From positions 167,549 through 231,548 of the forward strand of contig JADJSX010000013.1 of assembly GCA_016711485.1 (NCBI GenBank): 64,000 nucleotides of DNA. Reading direction: 5' to 3'. The position numbers and the translations under genes are program-made. Under the pieces are notes generated by a model. The model saw nothing but the letters and a program-made list of their open reading frames with translations, made no database searches and was not told the DNA's origin. The stretch is from Leptospiraceae bacterium (GTDB lineage Bacteria > Spirochaetota > Leptospiria > Leptospirales > Leptospiraceae). The first letter of the stretch is position 1. Every line of letters starts with the position of its first letter. Of the stretch, positions 19,601-27,891 are shown piece after piece.

Positions 19601-19951
19601 TTGGATTTAATCAAAACGATAACAAAATCTATTCTACCCAATGCAATTGTATTTGAGGCTGAAACAGGCTATAGTGGCATTGAAATATTCAAAAATGAAA
19701 AACCAGATATTATTTTTTTAGATATTCAAATGCCAGAAATGAGCGGACAAGATGTAGCAATAGAAATTCGAAGCCTTGAAAAATCAGGAAGAATACCTAT
19801 CATTGCAATCACTGCGGGAACAGCCTTCGGCAACAGAGAAAAATGTTTAGAGTCCGGAATGGATGATTATGCAAATAAACCTATTACAAAAGTTACAATG
19901 CAAAAACTGATTGAAAAATGGCTAATAACCAAAGTAAACAGTAAAATTTAA
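16682..19951 (+). CDS. MASE1-PAS3 hybrid sensor histidine kinase/response regulator
   Basis: 1089 residues. About residues 5-285 form a MASE1-type membrane sensor of several helices (with FWLPSGLSIGVLLLLG and the conserved NAAFSWCAGDAFG). Three PAS domains follow at about 320-440 (SDLGLWDWNF), 445-570 (DGIVWEADAV) and 575-695. Then come a HisKA domain with NMSHEIRTPLNAVIGYADLL (phosphorylated His near 716), an ATPase domain (DTGIGISEDNQGKIFEAF, then KRKYGGTGLGISI) and a C-terminal receiver with VLVVDDD and FLDIQMPEMSG (phosphorylated Asp near 1011). All catalytic motifs look intact. The partner output regulator is not next door. It follows the vault-like gene on the same strand, separated by a hairpin, so the two may or may not share a transcript. 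Confidence 0.93.
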   Translation: MLQKKENIAIYLLKITLISIVFFLLAKFSLHISFIQSHVTLFWLPSGLSIGVLLLLGTKYWIGISIGAFLANYSFETPFGFIISSIIANTLEPLISRFFLVTLFRFNKSLSTLRDGLLFLGVAVFTSPILSALIGALGLCYSKMLDWHMFWNAAFSWCAGDAFGILTLGSLILVWSPKNKIIFTPKRILEKFIFLILFPIIQVIVYFDLIPEFPSNYFSWFIFPVLIWVSIRFSLKTSVTFGFIIILISVLGTIQNHGPFYTGITDYSLILIYCFVSVVMINTLILAVVTVEKNSKGKKNKNRYDFQSKEHKLLEKKEEQLRLALYGSDLGLWDWNFISGQLAVNARWMTMLGLDPDDQVPTIEKWSSLVHPEDKVKLDKIVKENILNPTGKNFEIEIRALHKNGQYIWILDKGGVTERDQKGNPVRITGTHLDITKRIQAEETLHYTEQKFRNLVESTDGIVWEADAVTFQFISVSANAERLLGYSTSEWLEANFWKNHIYSEDAEEAVLFCTLSTTQKIDHEFEYRFIAKDGRIVWLRDIVRVVAENNNPKWLRGILIDITQDKVSRQILDLREKALGAISQGVLLTDISRKITYMNKAFQDITGYNEEEVLGQTCKFLQGKETSQISINEIKSALDKKLPIQIEILNYRKDGSKFWNELSIAPVLDARGNLIQYVGVQKDISEKKLSELELIKAKEEAEAANKIKSDFLNNMSHEIRTPLNAVIGYADLLLKSNLDQNQNKHLMKVTQASNNLLELFDAILDYSNIDTGKLEIKIKEVNIKNLVNQIFEENFPNSKNPNIKTSIKISNEVPDIIFTDDTNLIKIIKNLVSNAFKFTEIGEVELEIKENQNIPEENKVNLFFSVRDTGIGISEDNQGKIFEAFTQIDSSTKRKYGGTGLGISISDQLLKLMQSKLELKSNLGKGSIFYFSLPVYTNLPDRQIQSPEEKTNFISLDILNPYRVLVVDDDLINLDLIKTITKSILPNAIVFEAETGYSGIEIFKNEKPDIIFLDIQMPEMSGQDVAIEIRSLEKSGRIPIIAITAGTAFGNREKCLESGMDDYANKPITKVTMQKLIEKWLITKVNSKI

Positions 19952-20269
19952 TAGCATAACAGTTAAGAAATATATTTCGAAATTGTTAAAGGAAATTGAA
20001 GAGTTCTTTCACTTTCAAATCGAATGTATTACGTGTTCTTTTTATTTTTTTCTAAATACAATGGGATAAAAAACTTTTGTCGTTGAATTCCCGATCGGCA
20101 AATGGGTAACTTTCGCCAGGTAACTGTATTTTCCATTTACCTGTAACCGCATCTTTATTATTTAATTCAATTTTACCGAGTAGCGGATACATACAAATAA
20201 GGAGAATCAATCTTTTTCTTTAGATTAATTCTCTAAAGTAAAACGAATTCATTGAATAAAAACATAACT
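19952..20269. other. Intergenic region between kinase and dehydrogenase genes (318 bases)
   Basis: Convergent gap. The only thing of note is a 46-codon minus-strand frame at 20052-20192, listed separately. No clear terminator hairpin was seen. Confidence 0.5.
20052..20192 (-). pseudogene. Short protein-like remnant
   Basis: 46 codons from ATG 20192 with a plausible sequence (for example GKWKIQLPGESYPFADREF) but no ribosome binding site and no recognised family. It could be a small gene or the tail of a decayed one. Confidence 0.25.
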
Positions 20270-21136
20270 CTATATAAGTCCGTTTAGCTTTTCATTAATT
20301 TTAAATAAACTAATAAAATCCTCTTCTCCTAAATTTTGGGAAATTCCAGAATCATATATTGATTTTAAGGAAGAAATTAAGGGTAAACTCACATTATGCG
20401 ACATAGCGATTCGAAGAGAATGATTTAAGTCTTTATTCATATTCTTGAGAGAAAAATTTGTAGAATAATCCTTATTCAAAATACAATTTACTTTAAAATC
20501 AGAAATTCCAGAACGAGCTGCGGAGTTTGTAATAATTTCTTGCAAAATATTCAAGTCAAGTCCTAGTTTTTTTCCAAATATAAGTCCTTCCATGTACACT
20601 TGCGTTAATCCAGCTTGCATCATATTAAGGCTAATTTTCATTAGCTGTCCCTTCCCAACTTCTCCGCAATGAATTGTTTTTTTTCCGCAGGAATCCCAAA
20701 TAAATTCTGCATTTTTATAATCCTCTTTATTTGCACCTACCATAAAAAGAATTTCCCCTTTATCCGCTGCCATTTTACTTCCAGTCATTGGAGAATCAAT
20801 AAATCTAAATCCCCGTTTTAAACTCTCGTAGTGCATTTTCTCTGTTAGCCCCGGAGAACTAGTGCCAAAATCTAAAATGGTTGCATGATAGGGCTCTGAT
20901 ACAACTTCGAAAAAAGCCTTTTCAACGATAGAATCTTCAGTCAAACAGAGGATAATGAAGTCTGCACCCAAAACAGCCTCATTTATAGTTGTAAATACAT
21001 TTGTTTTTTCATCGTGTAAATCTTGAATTTTAGAAATATTTCTGGCGTAGATTCTTAAATTAAGGTTAGTTTTTTTTAGATTTTTAACGAGCCCACGTCC
21101 CATGATCCCGACACCAATGAATGCAATTGTTTTCAT
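20270..21136 (-). CDS. NAD(P)-dependent beta-hydroxyacid dehydrogenase
   Basis: 288 residues of the 3-hydroxyisobutyrate dehydrogenase / 6-phosphogluconate dehydrogenase superfamily. The N-terminus has the Rossmann motif FIGVGIMGRGLVKNL (GxGxxG). The substrate motif is FIDSPMTGSK, and the catalytic Lys lies in GKGQLMKISLNMM. The all-helical C-terminal domain follows. Family members oxidise 3-hydroxyisobutyrate, tartronate semialdehyde or succinic-semialdehyde type compounds; substrate cannot be read from sequence. It stands alone, upstream and on the same strand as a desaturase 77 bases away. Confidence 0.88.
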   Translation of the reverse strand: MKTIAFIGVGIMGRGLVKNLKKTNLNLRIYARNISKIQDLHDEKTNVFTTINEAVLGADFIILCLTEDSIVEKAFFEVVSEPYHATILDFGTSSPGLTEKMHYESLKRGFRFIDSPMTGSKMAADKGEILFMVGANKEDYKNAEFIWDSCGKKTIHCGEVGKGQLMKISLNMMQAGLTQVYMEGLIFGKKLGLDLNILQEIITNSAARSGISDFKVNCILNKDYSTNFSLKNMNKDLNHSLRIAMSHNVSLPLISSLKSIYDSGISQNLGEEDFISLFKINEKLNGLI

Positions 21137-21213
21137 AAATCTCCAGTGTTAATTTTCCAAACTTTATGGTCATTAACAACTTCCAATAATTTAACTTTGC
21201 TATTTTACTACAA

Positions 21214-21987
21214 TCAAAAAGCACGAGGAATATTTTGATTTTCAAAAACATCAATTCGTTTTGCTAAAATCGGAAGATTACGTGTTGGCACACGTGGATA
21301 AGCATGATGTTCGAAGTGATAGAACATATTGTATGTCAAATATCGTTTCCAATTTCCACGAATAGAACGAGATGGATTTTTATTATCTTCACAGTCATGA
21401 TGAACCATCCAAACTGCAAAAAAACTAACAAACCCTTCCGCAACAATCATCGCAAAAAAGTGAACTCCAAAAATAAATGGGAAAAAATAAAATCCAATAG
21501 AATAAAACAGAATAATCCAAATTAGCTCCAAACGCATCCAATACTTAGTAAATTCATCATTGGAATTCCATGCAAATCGGTGGGACAGAAAAGGATATTG
21601 GAACCCCTTATACAATACTTCAAATGGAGAATACTTTGCGGCTAATCCTTCGATATCCCCTTCTCTTAAACAAAATCTATGATGTTGTAAATGTGTGTAT
21701 CGTGTAGCATGCAAACAAGTAAACATTAGAGGAGACAGAAATAGTAGAAGTAAATCACAAATAACCGCAGGTAATCCTAAATTACGATGAAATGCCTCAT
21801 GCGATAATCTAAGACCAGTCAGAAAAAAGAAAAACCAACCAATAGCAGCTAATACCCATAATCCATTCACTACAGCCCACCACGCCATAAAAAACCAAGG
21901 TGTCCACAGAAGTAAATCAATTAGTATCTCATGTGGATGCAGTAGAACAAGATCTCGCCATTTTAGAGTTTGTTTTTCTTCATTCAT
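21214..21987 (-). CDS. Membrane fatty acid desaturase
   Basis: 257 residues, membrane-bound di-iron desaturase family. Histidine boxes in order: SHEAFHR (about 63-69), TRYTHLQHHRF (about 95-105, HxxHH), VHHDCED (about 196-202) and FYHFEHHAYP (about 222-231). At least four hydrophobic segments lie between them. Such enzymes put double bonds in acyl chains or carotenoids using O2. The short length and the HHDCEDN box make it unlike the classical long delta-9 enzymes, so substrate is not assigned. Start codon ATG at 21987. Confidence 0.88.
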   Translation of the reverse strand: MNEEKQTLKWRDLVLLHPHEILIDLLLWTPWFFMAWWAVVNGLWVLAAIGWFFFFLTGLRLSHEAFHRNLGLPAVICDLLLLFLSPLMFTCLHATRYTHLQHHRFCLREGDIEGLAAKYSPFEVLYKGFQYPFLSHRFAWNSNDEFTKYWMRLELIWIILFYSIGFYFFPFIFGVHFFAMIVAEGFVSFFAVWMVHHDCEDNKNPSRSIRGNWKRYLTYNMFYHFEHHAYPRVPTRNLPILAKRIDVFENQNIPRAF

Positions 21988-22069
21988 AATAAATTTTAAT
22001 CAGATAGATTGAATCAGTTTGGTATTTTAGAATATTTTTGTCAATGATTATGCTTACTTGCACTTTATA

Positions 22070-22172
22070 TACCCGTCGCCAAAATTAATTACCCTTTTTT
22101 GTAAAGAATAGGATATTCCCAAACGCCAAAAATATGGCTTTTCTAAAAACGAATGGGTAGTTTCTTTAGGTA
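22070..22172. repeat. MITE-A copy 2 (103 bp)
   Basis: Left end TACCCGTCGCCAAAATTAAT, a right end reading GGGTAGTTTCTTTAGGTA, and flanking TA on both sides (22068-22069 and 22173-22174). The interior GATATTCCCAAACGCCAAAA is the same as in the copy at 49058. Confidence 0.75.
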
Positions 22173-22300
22173 TAGATAAACAACTAATAGTTTTAATATA
22201 AATATTAGTTGTCTTTAAAATTTTCGCTGGTAGAAATGGGAATTGTTACAACTTGTTATGGTTAGTATTTGCCTTAAATCCGATTAAATCAGCCAACGAG

Positions 22301-22368
22301 GATGCGTTAGGGATCAACTGGATGAATAGGGATAGCACCATCATCCCTATTCAGGAAGGCGAGCCCGA
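22301..22368. repeat. Structured repeat D1 (GCGTTAGGGATC...GAGCCCG)
   Basis: GCGTTAGGGATC, then a 10-bp stem GAATAGGGAT/ATCCCTATTC, then GAGCCCG. The same conserved flanks around a different stem occur at 53634-53706. GC content is higher than its surroundings. Confidence 0.5.
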
Positions 22369-22451
22369 CGGCAGTAGGAGTAAAATGGCTAATCACAATT
22401 ACTCGCTAACTGCCGGAACGCCCAGAGAAATAAGTTAGAGTTAGGTTTATT

Positions 22452-24113
22452 TTATTGTATCAGGCGTAAGTCCTTTTGGCTAAAAAATAATACATCATCA
22501 ATACTACCTGTTTTTTCTTTTTTCGTAATCCTTATTTTGTCTCCTTCAACTTGAATCAGTGAATTTAAATGAATCGGATGAGAACTTCTAAATTCAAAAT
22601 CCAAATCCGAATTTAATTGAGTTAAATAATTCATACCGTTGACAATTTCGAAAATAAATACTTTATCCTCAGAACACAATAACGGACTATTGGAATTCAA
22701 TCGAATGCCTTCAGTAGATTTTAATAATTTGTGTTGACCCGGACTAATTAAAAATACCATTAACTCAGTTTTTTCGTTATAAGGTAATTCATAACCTATG
22801 GTAAGAATTCGAGAATTAAGCAATTGGCAAGATTCTCTCCCTGCAATAAATCGTTTGTCTTCTAAGTGATAGGACTGCCAAAAATTCAAATCCTGCGGTG
22901 GTTCAAATACAGTATGATGTTGTTCCTCTGCAATGGGTTTTGGTATTTCTTCTACTTTTTTTTCTTCTACTTCTACTGTTTTTACTGGCTCAATTGGATC
23001 TTCTTTTTTCTTTTGACTTGCGAGATACGCTAGATATTCTTTTTCGGAGGTTATTCCGAGTTTCCGCATCTCTTCTCTTCGAGCGATTTGTTCTAATTTA
23101 TTTTGGAGATTCTTTTTTTCTACTGCTACCGTCTCTAACTCTTTTTCTATTTTTTTCTTCTCCGCTTCTAATCTAACAATCTCTTCTTTATTTTTTTCAG
23201 GATCTTTTTTTAACTCAGCAAGTTTATCTTCAATCTCTGATTTGCGACTAAGAAGTTGTTTTTCTTTTTTTTCAATCGCATCGTATTTTGCTTGAACTTC
23301 TTCTTTCTCAGAATTATTTTTTTTGTTTTGGAATTTAGCAAATTTTTTCTGGTTCCCTGCATCTATATCTGGGTTCACTTGGTTTTCCAATTCAAATGTT
23401 GCTATATCAAATCCACCACCCTTTGTTAAATTTTTTTCCACAGGAATTAATATCTGAGTTTGTCCTCTCCAGCCATCGAATTTTTCTGGAATACCAAGCC
23501 TTTCTTTTTTGACGATATCATTCTGATAGAAATTTTCTCTTAAATATTCCATATCGCCTCTATGTTTTCGATTATAATAAATAACATACAATGCCAATAA
23601 TTCAGCGTCTTCCTGATTGTATTCATACATTCCAGAAACATACCCAGACACAACCCGCACGATTGCATTGATATGTCCATAAGAAGCCTCTTTCGTAAAT
23701 TCCAATACATCAGCTCCCAAAAGACCTTCTTCCTTTGTTTCAAATCGCTGGACGGAAATTCCATTATGGAAGGTGCTTTCAGGATTGGTCATAAAACGAT
23801 TCGCAAGTTTCTTGCCAGTCTCAAAATGAGCTTTCCGAGTTTTTTCATCTGCTCTTTCATTATTTCTATTGATAAAAGATTTAATGTTTAGCTTCTTTAA
23901 TTTTTCTTTACGTCTTGTCTTTTCAGCATTATCTAACTGAATTTTTTTTTCTGAGAAAATCTCAGATTGCGCATAACTGAAAAAAAGGATTAACGTGGTA
24001 ATAATAAATGCCTGTCTGTAGAGTTTATTATAGGCTCTTGGCGCTTGACCTTTATTAATAGATAAACATTTTCTAAGACAAGCTCTATGTAGTATTTTCC
24101 TAATTAGCTTCAT
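22452..24113 (-). CDS. P83/100-family spirochetal protein
   Basis: 553 residues. The N-terminus is basic and then hydrophobic (FIITTLILFFSYAQS), an uncleaved anchor or long signal peptide. Residues 90-250 match from memory the conserved part of the Borrelia P83/100 antigen family: the GADVLEFTKEASYGHINAIV region, then EKFDGWRGQTQILIPV. About 265-370 is a Lys/Glu-rich coiled coil, which is typical of that family. The C-terminal part (FIAGRESCQLLNSRILTIGY) is a folded domain of the IPT-like kind. Its function is unknown; in Borrelia it is an immunodominant antigen. This is one of the lineage markers in the window. Confidence 0.8.
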   Translation of the reverse strand: MKLIRKILHRACLRKCLSINKGQAPRAYNKLYRQAFIITTLILFFSYAQSEIFSEKKIQLDNAEKTRRKEKLKKLNIKSFINRNNERADEKTRKAHFETGKKLANRFMTNPESTFHNGISVQRFETKEEGLLGADVLEFTKEASYGHINAIVRVVSGYVSGMYEYNQEDAELLALYVIYYNRKHRGDMEYLRENFYQNDIVKKERLGIPEKFDGWRGQTQILIPVEKNLTKGGGFDIATFELENQVNPDIDAGNQKKFAKFQNKKNNSEKEEVQAKYDAIEKKEKQLLSRKSEIEDKLAELKKDPEKNKEEIVRLEAEKKKIEKELETVAVEKKNLQNKLEQIARREEMRKLGITSEKEYLAYLASQKKKEDPIEPVKTVEVEEKKVEEIPKPIAEEQHHTVFEPPQDLNFWQSYHLEDKRFIAGRESCQLLNSRILTIGYELPYNEKTELMVFLISPGQHKLLKSTEGIRLNSNSPLLCSEDKVFIFEIVNGMNYLTQLNSDLDFEFRSSHPIHLNSLIQVEGDKIRITKKEKTGSIDDVLFFSQKDLRLIQ

Positions 24114-24685
24114 GATTTTATTGGCTCCAAATGATAAAGTAATTCCCTAGACCAATGAGAATAGTTGACAAGCATACTATTGTTTTCGTAAAAAGCAATA
24201 GAAATAGTTAAATTCGCAAAATTCTTTCGGAAAATAAATTAGATACTCACCTTACGCAAGGTGAGTCCAGCTTCCACTTGAGGTTTGCACCTAGCGGTGG
24301 GCTTGCTGCCGCAGGCTATTGAATTTATTAATTCATTAGCATTCTCTAATATTCTCAAAATCATCTTTGGCTCCGTAAATTATCAATTTTGCGTAATGTC
24401 AGTTAGATATTTATTTTTTCTTCACTTTCACAGAATCTTTGAGTGAATTGTATTATATCAAACCATTAGATTAAATGGTATTATTTTAAATACAAATTGA
24501 TGAAATTGTGTTTAAAAAGAAACCCTACACCCTTCCTATTCCTTGTCAAAAAACATACCGTAAATTAACCAAAGTTTTTCGTTCAAAACCATTTTTTATT
24601 AAATTTAAAAATCATTATAGACTAAATTCCCATTACTAAAATTAAATACTATTAAATCTGTAAAAAACAAGAGGGCAAATCAAGA
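24114..24685. other. Intergenic region, 572 bases, with MITE-B copy 1
   Basis: Divergent gap between the P83/100 gene and the membrane lipoprotein gene. It holds the 157-bp element at 24246-24402. Nothing else is supportable. Confidence 0.6.
24246..24402. repeat. MITE-B copy 1 (157 bp)
   Basis: Left end CTCACCTTACGCAA, right end reading inward CTGACATTACGCAAAA. A perfect 7-bp direct repeat TTAGATA flanks it (24239-24245 and 24403-24409). The right half (ATTCTCAAAATCATCTTTGG) is shared with copies at 31951 and 58460. No coding capacity. Confidence 0.8.
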
Positions 24686-25547
24686 ATGAATAAATACATA
24701 ACGCATTTTTTTTACTTACTAGTAACAGTGATTTTTGTAGGCTGTAATCGATTGGATACTATCGAGTATTCACCAAACCTTACACCGGAAACTTTTTTAA
24801 GTGCGCAACATTGGATGAGAATTCAACTAGGTGCTTTAAATTTCGTATTAAGTCAGCCATCTTCTTCCTTGATTGTTTATTTTGTTAGCTTTTTTGATAT
24901 ATATGTCGCTTATAAATTTTTAGCAAACACACAAAATCAGAAATCAAAATTTTGGTGGGGAATAGGACTTTTTCTCACTGGAGCGGGAGCTGTTCTCGCT
25001 GGAACAAGTTATCAAGCATTTGGATATGAAATCAAATGTTCAGGACGTGATATCTGCACTTGGACTAGTTGGTGGGAAATTATTTATGCGTTCTGCTCTG
25101 GATTAGGAATGAATGCATTTTTGGTAGCATGTGCACATTCAAATGCATCTGGTAGTTTTCGTAAGGGTATTATCAATTATGCGATATTGAACTCTATTGT
25201 TTATTCAGGTTTACTTTTTTTATGGAGCATTCACTCCAATTCAATTTTTAGTATCCTTTGAATTTTTGAGTCTCACATCCACTCCAAGTGTATTCTTTTT
25301 TATTTGGATTTACGGGAAAGCATACAAACAAACAAATGAAAAAAAGAATTTATATCTTCGCAATACATGGATTATCCTCATTGGAGTAATTGTAACTTAT
25401 GCTGTTTATATGATTTTAGGATTTACACAACCACTTTGGGAAAAAGGAATCTGGTTTACGGAAAATGATATTTTACACGTCGGTATGATTTATTGGATTT
25501 ACTATATTTTTAAGAATTTACCAAATGAAGTAAAAGATTTAGGTTAA
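24686..25547 (+). pseudogene. Multi-helix membrane lipoprotein-like protein, one frameshift
   Basis: Two overlapping frames (24686-25261 and 25197-25547) read as one protein of about 287 residues if a single shift is allowed in a run of seven T at 25215-25221. Before the run the frame reads YSGLLFLWSIHSNS; after a shift it reads YGAFTPIQFLVSF, which resumes membrane-like sequence. The N-terminus has a lipobox-like VTVIFVGCNRL. About seven to eight hydrophobic helices are spread over the combined length. No family recognised. Causes may be a real mutation, phase variation in the T tract or a sequencing error. Confidence 0.6.
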
Positions 25548-26321
25548 TTACAATTCCAAAATTTCGAATAAAATCATTGTAATATTATCCTTTCCACCTT
25601 TATCAAGGGAGAGCTGATTTAACTTTAAGGCTCTCTCTTCTTGAGTTTCACAAGAGAAAAACAAATCTGTCAATTCGTCTGCGCTCATACTTTCCCAAAG
25701 TCCATCTGTGCAGATGAAAAATTGATCTCCTTCCTTGATAGAGATTTCTTTCATCGCAATCACTGGATGGTTTTGCGAATAATCTCCAATAATCGCTGAA
25801 GTAAGAAGGTTTTTATTTGGATGAGTACGCATTTCTTCTTCATCAATAAGACCGGAATTGTACATTGCTTGTACGACAGAGTGATCTATCGTTAGTCGCT
25901 CTAGATACATTTTTTGGACACGATAGACACGACTATCACCGCAGTTAAATATAATTCCTTTTTTATCTTTTAAAAGCATTCCTGAAACTGTTGTCCCTAG
26001 TCCATAGGATCTTGTCTCACTTGCAATCGTATTTAAAATACTTTTTGATTTGAGCAGTATTTTTTTAATTGTTCGAATATTGTAGATTTTAGTAAAATTG
26101 TCTCTTAGAAAACTAAGAACACTTCTGCTTGCTAATTCTCCACCTAGGTGCCCGCCCATTCCGTCTGCAACACATAGAATGACTTTTTTGGATTCGACAA
26201 TTTTATTTTCTGGCTCCTCCATATTTTTTTCATAGATTATATCCTCTTGCACAAGAAGGCTATCTTCGTTTTTAACTCTAAAATTCCCATAATTTGTTAT
26301 GTAGCTGGCTTTTATAATCAT
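25548..26321 (-). CDS. PP2C-type serine/threonine protein phosphatase
   Basis: 257 residues, complete PPM/PP2C domain. Metal-binding motifs: VADGMGGHLGGELAS (about 51-65), IFNCGDSRVYRV (about 125-136), FFICTDGLWESM (about 198-209) and GGKDNITMILFE near the end. The enzyme removes phosphate from Ser/Thr using Mn or Mg. Its kinase partner is not in the window. It converges with the frameshifted membrane gene, which ends one base away at 25547. Confidence 0.92.
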   Translation of the reverse strand: MIIKASYITNYGNFRVKNEDSLLVQEDIIYEKNMEEPENKIVESKKVILCVADGMGGHLGGELASRSVLSFLRDNFTKIYNIRTIKKILLKSKSILNTIASETRSYGLGTTVSGMLLKDKKGIIFNCGDSRVYRVQKMYLERLTIDHSVVQAMYNSGLIDEEEMRTHPNKNLLTSAIIGDYSQNHPVIAMKEISIKEGDQFFICTDGLWESMSADELTDLFFSCETQEERALKLNQLSLDKGGKDNITMILFEILEL

Positions 26322-26781
26322 TGTTTAATTTCTTTCCGAGTTAGCTCCGACAAAGATTCAGAAGATTACAAATAGAACAAAAGAATGTCAAGATTTTTTT
26401 AACCAATTGAATTATTTTTAAAAATAAATTAACTAAATTTTGGAAATAAAATATTGAACTTTTTATTAAAAAAAACTAGTAAAATATACATTTTTTATTC
26501 TTAAGGCTAATTTGACTGGAAATTTAGGATTATTCGAAGTTTATGACCCTTCGGTAAAACTAATTGGGGATTGTGTAAAAGCTAAGATTTTTAAGCGCGG
26601 AATGCCAAGGAACCGCATTTCTCTGCGTCTCGGTGCCGGCGTTTATGCTGAGCCTGAGCCGAAGTGTGGCAATGTTTTTACACAGCCCCTTCCCAAACGC
26701 CCAAATATATCTTTTTCGTGTTTGCTATATTCATAATTTTCTGATTGAAATTAAATCAAAGAATTGAGGAAAATCAATTGT
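26322..26781. other. Intergenic region, 460 bases, with mini-IS256-like element
   Basis: Divergent gap between the phosphatase and the CsgG-like lipoprotein gene. It holds a 124-bp, GC-richer element (26566-26689). The AGGA of the downstream ribosome binding site lies at 26767-26770. Confidence 0.55.
26566..26689. repeat. Possible miniature IS256-type element
   Basis: Inverted ends GGGGATTGTGTAAAA (left) and, read inward from the right, GGGGCTGTGTAAAAA; IS256-type elements often end in similar GGCTGTGTAAA sequences. The interior is noticeably GC-rich. No target duplication is visible, so decay or another origin is possible. Confidence 0.5.
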
Positions 26782-27891
26782 ATGAAGTATGTTTTTTGTC
26801 TCATTCTCCTTCTTTTCTTACACTGTGCAATCAAAGATAAATCGATTTACGAAACTATAACCTTAGAACTATCGAGTAAAAACAATGGCAAAACTATAGC
26901 AGTTTTACCGTTTGAAACAAATAAAAAAGATACAACCAACATAGTCGTATTAGAAAAGCTTACCCACGAATTGGTAAAATCAGGAACCTACCAAGTAATC
27001 GAAAGAAGTAAAATAGATAGTGTGCTAAAGGAACAATCTCTTTTGTTATCCGGAATTATTTCTGAAGATGTATCAATAAAAATTGGAAAACTTTTATCTG
27101 CTGATGGAGTAGTAGTCGGATCTATCATAGAAGAAAATCAATACACTACAATCATAACACGAATCGTTGATACGGAGAGTGGAAAAATTTGGAGTTCAAG
27201 TAGGGTTTCCTATTTAACCACAACAGTTCCTCAAAAAAAATTAGAGAACGGAAATAAATCATTTGCGGATAATGATCATAAGCCAATCATATCAAGTGAA
27301 AAACCGAAAGTTGAAATTAAAGACTTTCAACTTTTAAAAAATGGAAAATTTGGACGATTTATTGGACTTTTAAAAAATGAAAGTAATTCAGTTATTTCTG
27401 GGAGCAAACTCTATATTAACCTTAAAGATAAAAATAATAATTTTATAGATACCACAATTTGTTTTACAGAAAAACCTGCTGAGTCAAATGAAGAAGTTCC
27501 ATTTAGTTGTATTTTGGCAGATTTCCCAAGTGATTACAAAAAACATGAAATTTTATTTGAACCAGAATCTAAATTCTATGGAAATTATACGAAATTTAAA
27601 ATCATCTCCGAAAATTTTAAAGAGTCAACTGGTGGATTAGATGGATATACCTTAACAGGAGTTTTAAAAAATGATACAGAATCAATTATCACTTATCCTA
27701 AAATTATCCTAAGCTTATTCGATCAAAATAAAAAATTTCTGGGTTCCGCAATCGGTTTCGGAAATCAGAAAAAACTTTCGCCCAACGAAACAACTTCCTT
27801 TAAAGTAAATGCCTACTCTTATTCGCTCGGAGGAAAACCACAAAGTTATAAGATTCAAACATATGCACTAACGTCATCAATTATTCATTAG
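26782..27891 (+). CDS. CsgG/FlgO-like curli-type lipoprotein with two C-terminal FxLYD-like domains
   Basis: 369 residues. ATG 26782 is preferred over a TTG at 26764: it follows a GAGGA site and starts a clear lipoprotein signal, MKYVFCLILLLFLHC, with the lipid Cys at 15. Residues 40-150 resemble the CsgG/FlgO family: KTIAVLPFETN, LTHELVKSGTYQVIERSKID, then LLSADGVVVGSI and TTIITRIVDTESGKIWS. Two similar beta domains follow (about 180-270 and 275-365), each beginning with a FQLLKNG / YTLTGVLKN-type segment, like FxLYD domains. In other bacteria such proteins act in outer-membrane secretion or flagellar assembly; here no partner is visible. Confidence 0.75.
   Translation: MKYVFCLILLLFLHCAIKDKSIYETITLELSSKNNGKTIAVLPFETNKKDTTNIVVLEKLTHELVKSGTYQVIERSKIDSVLKEQSLLLSGIISEDVSIKIGKLLSADGVVVGSIIEENQYTTIITRIVDTESGKIWSSSRVSYLTTTVPQKKLENGNKSFADNDHKPIISSEKPKVEIKDFQLLKNGKFGRFIGLLKNESNSVISGSKLYINLKDKNNNFIDTTICFTEKPAESNEEVPFSCILADFPSDYKKHEILFEPESKFYGNYTKFKIISENFKESTGGLDGYTLTGVLKNDTESIITYPKIILSLFDQNKKFLGSAIGFGNQKKLSPNETTSFKVNAYSYSLGGKPQSYKIQTYALTSSIIH

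Larger units (their letters stand above)
21988..22451. other. Intergenic region with MITE-A copy 2 and structured element D1
   Basis: A 464-base gap upstream of the desaturase. It holds a TA-flanked miniature element (22070-22172) and a hairpin element (22301-22368). The rest contains no frame that I can support. Confidence 0.6.

Noticed and set aside
22253..22438. 61-codon plus-strand frame
   Set aside because: It overlaps the D1 structured repeat and has no family or start signal.
26512..26736. 74-codon plus-strand frame
   Set aside because: It runs through the mini-IS256-like element and has no ribosome binding site or family; the composition change follows the element.
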